DNA of 64,000 nucleotides from Liolophura sinensis (taxonomy: Eukaryota; Mollusca; Polyplacophora; Chitonida; Chitonidae). How positions within the stretch are numbered: position 1 is the first letter of the stretch; each line of letters begins with the position of its first letter. The notes under the pieces were generated by a model that saw only the letters and a list, made by a program, of their open reading frames with translations, did not search any database and was not told where the DNA came from. The DNA is taken from contig NC_088298.1 in the NCBI RefSeq assembly GCF_032854445.1, positions 10,281,504 through 10,345,503 of the forward strand. The letters run 5' to 3'. Position numbers and translations under genes: made by a program. Positions 10,473 through 20,520 of this stretch are shown one piece after another.

Positions 10473-11410
10473 ATCTTGACTTAATGGTATTGACTAAAGG
10501 ATATGTGACATATGTAATGCCTGTAGGTTTGATGGGTTGCATAAACAGCAATGTAACATGCATGTAAAAAAGTACTGCTGAGCGGTTATATTGAAATTTG
10601 AAACATAGTGCATAAATGGCAGGTGATGCCGGTAGGTGATGTACACGTAGAGGTAAGGGTGCAGCGCATGCTTCCAAGACGTAGCATATCACTAAACTGA
10701 CATACAATCTGACGCTCAGTACTGCTGAGCGGTTATATTGAAATTTGAAACATAGTGCATAAATGGCAGGTGATGCCGGTAGGTGATGTACACGTAGAGG
10801 TAAGGGTGCAGCGCATGCTTCCAAGACGTAGCATATCACTAAACTGACATACATCGGTCGCAGAAATGGACAGACGTTACAATCAGCCACGTTTTACACT
10901 AGGCCTACTGCGGACAACAAGTATGTTGAGGATAGCACACTAAGAACCAAGGAGCGCGGGCTAAGTAAATGCTTACATATATTTCCGCATAAACATAGCC
11001 ACATAGTGCTACCACCAACCTTACATCTGCAACTGCTAAGTTAGACTTATTAAATACTGAGGATGAGTATATGTGATCCACTGACAATGCTAAAATAAAG
11101 AGCACAACAACAACTTTGACAGTATCCGCTTTTGTAACTAGCCTACACTGCTGAACTGAAATGGCACAGAATGGCTAGCGTAATTCACAGACTGGCGAGC
11201 ACGAATTCTATTAATTATGGCGTGAATAAATTATTACTTAAGAAATATTTAAAATAAGTGAACTTACATCAATGGTTGTACCAACACTTGCCAGTGGGCC
11301 GAAGTTGCATGTGCCACTGACAGATCCGAGTGCCTGAGTAAGAACTACTGTGATTGGACGAAATAGCCAGGTTTGTAAGATACAATCTGATTGAGTCCAA
11401 CAATTTGCGG
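10473..11410 (-). repeat. Repeat B, copy 1 (~0.9 kb)
   Basis: Long dispersed repeat whose reverse complement is found at 37636-38393. The match runs from GAGTCCAACAATTTGCGG at the right end to TAATGGTATTGA at the left end, with several internal indels. Copy 1 contains an extra tandem duplication (10571-10853). ORFs of 66 and 146 codons on the minus strand are not conserved in copy 2. No terminal inverted repeats were seen, so the element class is unknown. Confidence 0.7.
10571..10853. repeat. Perfect 136 bp tandem duplication
   Basis: 10571-10706 and 10718-10853 appear identical over 136 bp (period 147, 11 bp spacer ATCTGACGCTC). Copy 2 of repeat B has a single version of this segment (about 38180-38310, inverted). 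The duplication is therefore recent and specific to this copy, or an assembly artefact. Confidence 0.85.
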
Positions 11411-11474
11411 TCAAGCCATGGTGTCACAGAACTACAATCGGAAAACGGAAGTTGTAATGGGGGTCTGTGTCCTT

Positions 11475-11970
11475 CCCTGTTTTCTGCAGAGGCCAGAGCT
11501 ATACCCCTGGCCTTATCATATGTTTTTTCTGGGCGTGCCCAGAAGGCAATGATATGCAATGACTCGCTCTCCTGCCTTTTAACAATACAGCATAAAAAAA
11601 TTGAAAATTCACGAATACTTGATATGTTAGCCTTACATAGAAAACCAATTAAAAGAGGTAAAGATATAATATTCTGCTGGATACCGAGTCATATTGGTAT
11701 CCATGGAAACACAGTCGTGAACAGGGAAGCAAAGGCTGCCGTAAGCAAACCCATACCAAAAGCTAAAGTACCTTTTAACTTTATATTCTGATATTCTTAG
11801 ATATATTCGTTGCCTTTGGCCTATATCATAGAATTTAAATTTTAATTGTAATAAATATTTACAGAAAAAAGTTATACATATAGATTTCTAAATGTACTAT
11901 TTTTAAAGTATCCTGGTTTTCGAGTTTTAACTCTTATTTTTCTTTTATCTCATTTTAAACATTATTTGTA
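11475..11970 (+). mobile_element. LINE-A fragment: RNase H end and 3' UTR
   Basis: The translation reads SAEARAIPLALSYVF..RAQKAMIC..SLSCLL..IFCWIPSHIGIHGNTVV, matching the RNase H domain of the LINE at 18810-19080. Coding sequence is cut off near 11815 by a deletion and followed by about 150 bp of the family 3' UTR (compare 32155-32300). The (CATT)n tail is missing. The 5' border abuts repeat B. Confidence 0.85.
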
Positions 11971-12344
11971 GGCGTAACTGGAAACATTTGCTGCAAGTTC
12001 TCGTGAGCAAAATATATGAGCAAGTTCTATTGATAATCCTGTGTAGGTAATTCCAGCTACTGAAAGAGGTCAAACAAACCCTAACAATCAACGTATTGAA
12101 GAATCAGCAAGCGGTACGTTGCCATATCCTGTAACAGAACCTAATGCAAAACAAACGTCGTCATTTGGGCGTGTAATCAGAGCAGTGAAGCGCGTAGATC
12201 TGTGATTGTTTTCTGTATGACATTGTTAAAAGGTCTTTCGTCTTTAATAAAGATCTTGATAAGTTCACATCAATGTTCTAGGCCCTAGGTGTTTAAAATG
12301 CAGAGAATGCAAGTGTGTGTTTTCTAAACTTTTCCCTCACATCT
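11971..12344. other. Non-coding spacer
   Basis: No ORF, repeat or RNA gene recognised; AT-rich, with no similarity to the neighbouring LINE 5' UTR. Confidence 0.4.
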
Positions 12345-14384
12345 TCCCGGTTGTGTGAGAGGCAACCGGGGAGCGACCTGTTTGCCGTGGGTTGCGACCC
12401 GTAATCTACGCGGACGGGATCATGATGGCTGAGGGCGTGTTGGTCTTGCGAGATACTCACGCCCAACACGCCACTTTGGCCCTTACTTGGAGAGAGACGT
12501 GGGATCGGATGGTTCCCGGTCCGATCAATCGGCTGGTCACGTCAAGCCCTACACTTGATCCAGTTTGTTATTCTTTGTCTTACTGAGATGTCAAGTTGGC
12601 TCTTTTTCAGATGCTCTTCCTTTGGGGTCAGTGCAGAAGGCGGTGACTAATGGGTCAATCGAGTAGATTGAATTTAACCTTTTGATATAACTCAATCTGT
12701 TCGAAGATACCTTGCATGGATTCCCTGTTTTTATTCTCTGCTGGTCATCGGCAGAGGTAGTTTCGCCCTTGTTAGTACTTCGTGGCGGGTGGGGGACACG
12801 AAAGGCGAAATTGATAAAATCAATAATGGCCTGATTTAAAATTTCAACCTCGAATATATCCAATAGATCTTCCTCTCAGCCGACTTCAAGTGCTGATAAA
12901 AAGAGGAAGTTAGAAGTTTTCACAGACTCTCGTGATAATGGACAGGACAGCTGGCCGGCTTTTATTGTTCTCTCGACTAAGAGTGAACAAAAGCCGGCTT
13001 CTAAAATTCATCCTTTCGTATTAAAAAGGGCTATCCAGGGCACAGCTGGAACATTAAAAACCGTTAAAAAGTTAAGATTCGGAGACATTCTCATTGAATG
13101 TTTCCGGAAGCAACATTGAACAAATTTATTGTCATTAACTAAAATATCTGATATCCCTTTTTTCTCATCCCCTCACAATGCCCTGAACAGCTGTCAGGGG
13201 ATAATTCGTGACCGGGATGTTGATACTATTGATCTGTCTGAAGAGGAAATATGCTTGCAATCACAGGATGTTGCCAGAGTTAAACGCTTCACTATGAAGA
13301 AATCTGGCAACATCATTAAACTTAAAACATATCTTTTGACCTTTAACACAACCTCACTTCCGTCGTGTATCTACATTGGCCCGTATAGGGTTAGTGTAGA
13401 TTTATACATTCCTAACCCTACACGTTGCTGTACTTGCCAAAAATTTGGTCACGTCAAGGGCCAATGTAAAATAAAGTAGTTTGTTTTAGATGCGGCAGTG
13501 AGGGTCATGATGGTTTCGACTGTGGCAACACAGTTAAGTGTTGCAATTGCAGTGGAGATCACATGGCCTCCTCCAAGAACTGTCCGTTTTTTTATTAAAG
13601 AAAAGCAAATAATAAATCTAAAAACTATAAACAGTATATCGTATCAGCAGGCCTCCCTCTCTAAAACTTCACTGCAATCTTCGTTTGCCAATGTGGTCAA
13701 CTACAACATCTTTTGGAACTCAAACTTCATTAACACGGCCCATTGGAAACGACAAACGTAGCTCCACATCTTTACAACCTGCTGCTCAACCTGCGCATAT
13801 TTCCTGCTAACAGAGACCACTGGAAAACAGCAAATAAAACCAGTTAGTAATAAACAAGAAACTGATAAACCTGAACTTGACATATTTAAAAACAAAACTG
13901 CCAAAACCAAATCTGGAAATAAATATAATAATAATAATAGTAACCCTACCGGTCCCACAGAGCGTTCCTCTAAGGCCCCTAGGGACCCTGTCCAAATTTG
14001 TAATAAGTTGGAATCGTTGGAGGACGTTGGTCCTACATCCTATGTGATGGATACATCACCCGCACCAGGGAGATCTTCCAGTCGATCTCCACGGAAGGGT
14101 CGCCCTACGGTTCAAACATAAGGAGAAATCTCCTATACATCTCTCTCCATAAAGTATTCTTTAGACAAAATTATACAGTGGAATTGTCGAGGTCTTAAGG
14201 TAAATTTTATTGAAATAACACAGTTCAATCAGAAAATCCTATTGCCCTTTCCTGAAGACATCTGACAAAGACACAATAGCCTTTAAAAATTATTCCTTAT
14301 ACAGCACTTATTCAAGTGAAGAAGAACGAGCTCCAGGCTGCTCTTCTATCTTCATCAATAACAATATTACTCACAGCCCTGTAG
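12345..14384 (+). mobile_element. Old LINE-A copy, part 1: 5' UTR, ORF1 and start of ORF2 (decayed)
   Basis: The 5' UTR (from CTCACATCTTCCCGG) parallels 14503-14985. ORF1 remnants lie at about 12870-14140: a basic N-terminal region, then CTCQKFGHVKGQC at 13432 and a second CCHC knuckle near 13480-13520, with frameshifts and stops. After ORF1 comes the start of the endonuclease ORF (IQWNCRGLK equivalent at 14175). The copy stops at the 14 bp TCACAGCCCTGTAG at 14371-14384, the same 14-mer that begins the next part at 19517. It is therefore one LINE interrupted by the insertion of 14385-19516. Confidence 0.85.
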
Positions 14385-14985
14385 CCCCCGTGGGGTTTCC
14401 GGGGTGATAAGAATGGGACCTCAGCCCTCTAGGCAAGCTTGTCGTAAAAGTTGACTAACCTAGAGCTCTCCTATGTGAGCCCGGTGATTATAATAGGCTC
14501 ACATCTTCTCGGTTGTGTGAGAGGCAACCGGGGAGCGACCTGTTTGCCGTGGGTTGCGACCCGTCATCTCCGAGGACGGGATCCTGGTGGCTGAGAGTGG
14601 ATTGGTCTTGCGAGATCCTCAGGCCCAACACGCCACTTTGGCCCTTACTTGGAGTGAGACGGGAGGTTGGATGGGCCCGGTCCGATCAATCGGCTTGGTC
14701 ATGTCTTGCCTCTGCGTTGTCCCAGAATTTCTCCATAACACCACTCAATAAAGAATAAATGTTATTTCTGAAATTTCGTTTGCGGGACTACGTTTTGAGG
14801 CGGTGGCTCATGGGTCAATCGAGTAGATTGAATTTAACCTTTGGTATAAATCAATCTGTTCGAGTATACCTCATATGGAATCCTTGATGTCTTTCCTGCC
14901 GGGTATTCCCAGGTTCAGGCATCGCCCTTGTTGGCACTCCGTGGTGGGTGGGGAACATATGGGGTGAATTTTTAATACATATATA
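14385..14985 (+). promoter_or_regulatory. LINE-A 5' UTR, presumed internal promoter
   Basis: About 600 bp between the element's 5' boundary and the ORF1 ATG. It is preserved in the same order in at least three other copies (12345-12840, and inverted at 37220-37630 and 53040-53345). LINEs transcribe from internal promoters in this position. I cannot identify the initiator or factor sites by eye. Confidence 0.45.
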
Positions 14986-16347
14986 ATGAGTTCCATAAAC
15001 AACTGTTCTAATGGTTCAAATATATCTATCCGAACTTCCTCCTAGCCCATTTCAGGTGCTGATAAAAAGAGGAAGTTGGAAGTTTTATCTGATTCGCTTG
15101 ATAATAGACAGGACAATTGGCCGACTTTTATCGTTCTCTCCACTAGGAGTGAACAGAAGCCGACCTCAAAAATTCATCCTTTTCTTCTAAAAAGGGCTTT
15201 AGAAGGCGCAGCAGGCACTTTAAAAACTGTGAAAAAACTACGATCCGGGGACATTCTCATCGAATGTTTCCGGAAACAACAATCCAAAAATTTTTTATCT
15301 CTGAAGAAAATCTCTGATATATCTGTTTATACATCCCCTCACAGTTCCCTGAACAGCTGTCAGGGAATAATACGTGATAGGGATGGTGATATCATTGATT
15401 TATCCCAAGAAGAAATTTGTTCTGAGTTGAAGCCACAGGGTGTTGCCAGAGTGAAGCGTTTCACAACAAAAAAAGCTGGCAACATCATCAAATTAAAAAC
15501 ATACCTTTTGACCTTCAACAGTACGTCTCTACCATCCTATATCTACATTGTCCCGTATAGGGTTAATGTCGATTTATATATCCCTAACCCTACACGGTGT
15601 TTTACTTGCCAGAAATTTGGCCACAGCAAGGGCCAATGCAAAAATAAACTTGTTTGTTACAGATGCGGCAGCGAAGGTCATGATGGTTTCGACTGTAGCA
15701 GCACAGCAAAGTGCTGCAATTGCAGTGGAGATCACATGGCCTCCTCTAGAGACTGTCCGCTTTTCCTTAAGGAAAAACAAATAATAAATTTAAAAACAAA
15801 AAACAATATCTCTTATCAGGAGGCCCGCAAATTGGCCTCCCTTTCTAATAATTTCCGGCAGCCTTCGTTTGCCAATGTGGTCAAGCGGGTAGCATCTGTT
15901 GCTACTCAAACTTCACTGACTTGGCCCATTGGAAACGACAAACCTAGTTCTATAGTCTTACAGCCTTCTGCTCAACCTGCCCGTAATTCCTGTTCAACCC
16001 AGACCAATACAGTAAATCAAAAAACCCCAGTAAATAACACACAACAAACTGATAGACCTGAACCTAATCAAACCAAAAACAAAGCTGCCAAAAGTAAATC
16101 TGAAAATCAATCTCATAATGAAAATCATAAACCTAGTGGTCCCACGGAACGTCCCTCTAAGGCCACTAGGGACCCTGTCCAAACTTTTAATAGGTTTGGA
16201 TCGTTGGAGGACGTTGCTCCTTCAACATCAGATGCGGATGTGATGGATACATCACCCGCACCAGGGGGATCTTCCAGCCGATCTCCACGGAAGGGTCGTC
16301 CGCGGTCCAAACACAAAGACAAATCCCCCATACGCCTCCCTCCATAA
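14986..16347 (+). pseudogene. LINE-A ORF1 (gag-like, CCHC) with a stop at codon 20
   Basis: The ATG at 14986 gives 453 codons in one frame, broken only by TAG at 15043-15045; sister copies have CAG there (see 12868 and, inverted, 53000). After the basic N-terminus (GADKKRKLEV) is a region resembling other LINE gag-like proteins. Three zinc knuckles follow: CFTCQKFGHSKGQC (residues ~205-218), CYRCGSEGHDGFDC (~224-237) and a looser CCNC..H..C (~243-257). A Ser/Pro/Asn-rich C-terminus ends in basic residues. Such proteins bind LINE RNA to form the RNP. The stop TAA overlaps the ORF2 ATG in the string TAATG. Confidence 0.85.
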
Positions 16348-16745
16348 TGTCTTCTTTAGACAAAATTATACAGTGGAATTGTCGAGGCCTTAAGGTAAAT
16401 TTTATTGAGATAACACAACTTGTTCAGTCATTAAATCCTATTGCCCTTTGTCTTCAGGAAACTCACCTGAAGACATCTGACAAAGATAAATTTTCTCTTA
16501 AAAATTATTCATTATACAGCACTTACTCAAATGAAGAAGAGCGAGCTGCAGGCGGCTCTTCAATCTTCATAAATAACAATATTATACACAGCCCTGTTGC
16601 TCTTCATACAGAGCTTCAGGCTGTGGCCGTGCGTGTTTCATTGTCTGAAACAATCACATTATGTTCAGTGTATATTCCTCCTAACATTTCTTTGTCAGCT
16701 TTACAGTTACTTGTAAAACCGCAAAAAGGCCGAGCGAAATTTTAA
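16347..16745 (+). pseudogene. LINE-A ORF2, apurinic-type endonuclease N-terminus (deleted)
   Basis: It starts at the ATG overlapping the ORF1 stop. The N-terminal motif IIQWNCRGLK, then ALCLQETHL and the GGSSIFINN and VYIPPN segments, match the EEP/APE-type endonuclease that nicks target DNA. After residue ~120 the frame jumps straight to linker sequence normally ~500 bp further on (VKPQKGRAKF) and stops at 16745. The catalytic GDFN and SDH motifs are therefore gone. Part of the deleted stretch is still visible in the old copy (19640-20140). Confidence 0.85.
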
Positions 16746-16829
16746 TATATGTCCTACTGATAATAACTTAAACCAGGTTCGTATTTTTAGAGCTAAGGCT
16801 CGTCGATTACTCAAGTCCAAGAGACGATC

Positions 16830-19727
16830 TTGTTGGCGGAACTTTGTTTCGGGCATTACGTCAAAACACCCATGCCTAAGGTCTGGAACATGGTTCAGAA
16901 GCTTAAGGGCAAAAACAACAAAGCCAAAATTCAGCATTTAAAAGATGGCGATACCCTATTAACATCGCCATCTGAAATAGCGAATAAACTAGCTGAAACA
17001 ATATCTCAGAAATCTTCTTCTGAGAATTACACTTCTGAGTTTCGACGTATTAAAAAACATAAGGAGAAAATTAAATTGCCTTTTTCTTCTAAGAATTTAG
17101 AAGATTATAATCGTCGTTTTTCAATTGATGAACTTAAAACTTCTCTTAAAAAGGCACACGATACTGGGTGTGGCCCTGATAATATATATTATAAGTTTCT
17201 GAATCATTTACCATCTGAGCCACTTGAGACTCTCTTAGATTTACTTAATGACATTTGGCAAACTGGTAATTTTCTGCCGACTTGGAGGGAGGTGTGTATT
17301 ATCCCAGTCCCTAAACCGGGTAAGGATCATACTGATCCAAATAATTACCGTCCCATAGCTCTTACCAGCTGCGTCTGTAAGACTATGGAACGGATGATAA
17401 ATGATAGGCTTGTTTGGTTTCTTGAAACCAACAAGTTACTATCTAATATACAATGTGGTTTTCGTCAAGGTCGATCTACTTTAGATCACCTTGTCCGTTT
17501 CAAAACTTTTATTCGTGACGGTTTTATTAATAATGAACATGTGGTGTCGATATTTTTTGACCTTGAAAAGGCCTACGACACCACATGGAAATATGGTATT
17601 TTAAAGGGCCTTTCTGATATGGGTCTTAAAGGCCGCTTACCATCATTTATATCCGAATTTCTATCTGATCGTCAGTTTAAGGTACGGGTGGGGTCCACTC
17701 TTTCTGATTCGCATGAGCAGGAGATGGGTGTTCCCCAGGGCAGTATTCTTTCGCCAACACTGTTCAGCATAAAAATTAATAGCTTAGCTAAAACGTTGAC
17801 ATCTGGCACTGAGGGTTCTTTATACGTAGATGATTTCCTCATATGCTACCGTGCTAAAAATATGAATAACATCGAGTGGCAACTGCAGCTTTGTCTCAAC
17901 AAGATTGAGAAATGGGCAGTTGCCAACGGTTTTAGATTTTCTACATCTAAAACCGTCGGTATGCATTTCTGTAATAAACTGAAACTTCATCTAGACCCTG
18001 AGCTTAAATTTTGTGGAGAACCAGTGAAGATTGTTGGGGAAAATAAATTTTTAGGGGTTATATTTGATAAAAAATTATCCTTTATACCTCATATAAAAAT
18101 GCTTAAAGCTAAATGTACAAAGGCTCTCGATATAATTAAGGTCGTGTGTAGTACCGATTGGGGTGCTGACCGATCAGTTTTGCTTAATTTATATCGTTCT
18201 CTGGTGAGGTCTAAATTGGACTATGGGTCCATTATTTATGGTTCTGCAAGGAAATCCTATCTTAAAATGTTGGATCCCGTCCATCACCAAGGTTTGAGGC
18301 TCAGCCTTGGTGCATTTAGAACTTCACCAGTAGAAAGTTTATACATCGAAGCTAATGAGCCTTCTTTACATCTCAGGCGTATAAAACTATGCCTTCAATA
18401 TACTACAAAGCTTAAAGCACACCCAACAAACCCTGCCTATGACTGTGTTTTCAATCCGTTATATGTAGACAAATATAACAAATGTCCTAATAAGATTCCT
18501 TCGCTCGGTCTTCGTGTTCGGGACCATGTTGTGGGAGCTGGCATCGAGCTTGAGAATATAGCTCCGGTTTCTTTTCCGGAGTCTCCTCCCTGGCTTCTCC
18601 CACAACCTAAATTGATATTTGATCTACATAAACATAACAAAAGAAATACGAATCCTCTAATAATTCAGCAAAGTTTTTCTGAGATAAAGGCTAATTATCC
18701 AGATTATAAACTGATATATACTGATGGGTCGAAGGATGGGGAGAAGGTTGCGGCTGCGGCTGTCTTAGAACAGCGGGTCACTTCTCTTCGTCTTCCATCC
18801 TCATCTTCAATCTTTTCTGCAGAGGCCAGAGCTATACTTCTGGCTTTGTCATATGTTTCTGCTGGGCATGCCCAGAGGGCTGTGATCTGCACGGACTCGC
18901 TCTCTTGCCTTTTGGCAATTCAGAATACATTTAAAAATCCTTCCATCCTTGAGATATTAGCCGTACATATAAATCTAATTAAAAGAGGTAAAGATATTGT
19001 ATTCTGTTGGATACCAAGTCACATTGGTATCCATGGAAACACAGTCGTGGACAGGGAGGCGAAAGCTGCCCTTAATAAACCCATATCGAAGATGAAAATT
19101 TGTTACACTGATTTTAGATATCATATTCTTAAATATATTCGTCGCCTTTGGCAGGGTGAATGCGATTTGCAGATCCACAACAAACTGCATGCTATTCATC
19201 CTGTCACTGGCAATAATTCTTATACTCTTAATAGGTCTCGTAGGGACCAAGTAGTTCTAACAAGGTGCCGTATTGGGCATTCTCGTCTAACACACAATTT
19301 TATCTTAGATGGGAGCAGTGCTCCTGAGTGTGTTGGTTGTAATGCCCAGTACGGCATGAAACATATTCTCGTTGACTGTGTGGGCTTTGCTCATATTAGG
19401 CAAAGATTCTACACAGTCAGCTCTATATTTGATTTATTTGACAGTGTCGCTGTCAGTATGAAGTCAGCTGAAGTATTGCCGATGTGGCGTAAAGCCATAA
19501 TCATTCATTCATTCATTCACAGCCCTGTAGCTCTGGATGCAAAACTCCAGGCTGTGGCCGTCCGTGTTTCATTGTCTGAAACAATCACATTATGTTCAGT
19601 GTATATTCCTCCTAACATTTCTTTCTCAGCTTTCCAGTTACATAATTTAAAAGAACAATTGCCAAAACCGTTTATAATAATGGGGGATTTTAATTCCCAT
19701 AACCCCCTTTGGGGCAAACACAAATAA
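16830..19727 (+). pseudogene. LINE-A ORF2, reverse transcriptase + RNase H, fused to a neighbouring copy
   Basis: An open frame of 965 codons. The RT domain includes NNYRPIALTS (~residue 170), GFRQGRSTLDH, FFDLEKAYDTTW, GVPQGSILSP and the catalytic LYVDD (residues 332-335). RNase H begins at YTDGSKDG (D632) and carries the E and D residues in FSAEARA and CTDSLSCLL plus the IPSHIGIHGN segment. A Cys/His cluster, CVGCNAQYGMKHILVDC, lies near residue 835. A deletion removed the native C-terminus and stop, so the frame reads through the CATT tail from about residue 890 and into the endonuclease of the older LINE. The last ~75 residues (through IMGDFNSHNPLW) are thus foreign. The true N-terminus is cut off by the endonuclease deletion. 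Confidence 0.88.
19501..19516. repeat. (CATT)n tail of LINE-A
   Basis: TCATTCATTCATTCAT immediately precedes the right target-site duplication. The same CATT-repeat end closes the copies at 32430, 39107 and 39575. It is the family's characteristic 3' terminus. Confidence 0.85.
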
Positions 19728-20325
19728 TAAGGGAAAGATAGTAGAAGACTTCATATCGAAGGAGAAACTGTTATTTCAATGATGGGTCTAATATCTATTT
19801 ACATCCGGGTATCTGCTATCGATGTCACTATCACAGATCCATCACTTCTCCCGGATTTTTCTTGGCAGGTGAATGACAATCTTTGTCGTGACCATTTTCC
19901 TATAATCATAGAGCTTATCACTTCTAATTCTTTAGAGCGTGTAGCTAGGTGGAAATTCGATCAATCAAACTGGGTCGCATTTGAGATGTTCTGTGAGGCT
20001 GATATCTCTCCAGATACCCTCAATGCAGCAGATGATCCTATTTTAAAATTTAACGAGCTGGTATTTACGAGCTGCCGATAGAACTATCCCTAAAACCTCG
20101 ACAAATCCAAAATCCAAAAGTAAACCCTGGTACGACAATGACTGTCGTAAAGCCATTAAGGACCGTAAAAAGGCTGAACGCAGATTTAATCATTGTCCTA
20201 CTCATAATAATTTAAACCAGGTTCGTGCATTTAGAGCTAAGGCTCGTCGATTACTCAAGTCCAAGAGACGATCTTGTTGGCGGAACTTTGTTTCGGGCAT
20301 TACGTCAAAAACAACTGTGCGTCAG
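19517..20325 (+). mobile_element. Old LINE-A copy, part 2: endonuclease region
   Basis: Continues the LINE interrupted at 14384. It encodes VYIPPNISFSAFQL, then IIMGDFNSHNPLW (metal-binding GDFN), then ITDPSLLPDFSW, DHFPIIIEL and the basic linker, with frameshifts near 19740 and 20080. At 20323-20325 it is broken again by a Harbinger insertion (CAG duplicated). Confidence 0.88.
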
Positions 20326-20520
20326 GGTCCGTATTCATAAAGATTCTTAACCATTTCTTAACGTTAAAAAATTCTTAAACCCACTAAAAATTCTTCAATA
20401 GCTAAAAAATACTTAAGTGCCATTCATAAAACAAACTTAACTGGTAAGAAATTCTTAAATTCTAAGTGTGCCCATGACCACTTTTATCATTCTCTTAAAT
20501 TCTTAAGTATTTCTTAAACA
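20326..20520. repeat. Harbinger left terminal and subterminal repeats
   Basis: The terminal inverted repeat is followed by about nine copies of TTCTTAA or one-mismatch forms, many as ATTCTTAAA or TACTTAAG. The right end (25440-25588) has the same motif in the opposite sense. Candidate binding sites for the transposase or its Myb partner. Confidence 0.7.

Larger units (their letters stand above)
14385..19516 (+). mobile_element. Full-length LINE-A (I/Nimb-like non-LTR retrotransposon)
   Basis: A 5.1 kb element with a G/C-rich 5' end (CCCCCGTGGGGTTTCCGGGG), ~600 bp 5' UTR, ORF1 with CCHC knuckles, ORF2 with endonuclease, RT and RNase H, and a (CATT)n tail. It is flanked by a perfect 14 bp target-site duplication TCACAGCCCTGTAG at 14371-14384 and 19517-19530. 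Two internal deletions are visible against sister copies: about 0.5 kb of endonuclease at ~16709 and the 3' end of ORF2 plus most of the 3' UTR at ~19460. An RNase H domain with CCHC-type ORF1 suggests the I/Nimb side of the Jockey superfamily rather than Jockey proper. Confidence 0.9.

Noticed and set aside
10450-10890. 146-codon minus-strand ORF with an internal 45-residue duplication
   Set aside because: The protein duplication is just the 136 bp DNA duplication, and the frame is not kept in the other copy of repeat B.
13701-13995. Two minus-strand hydrophobic ORFs
   Set aside because: Antisense shadows of the Asn/Lys-rich C-terminal part of LINE ORF1.
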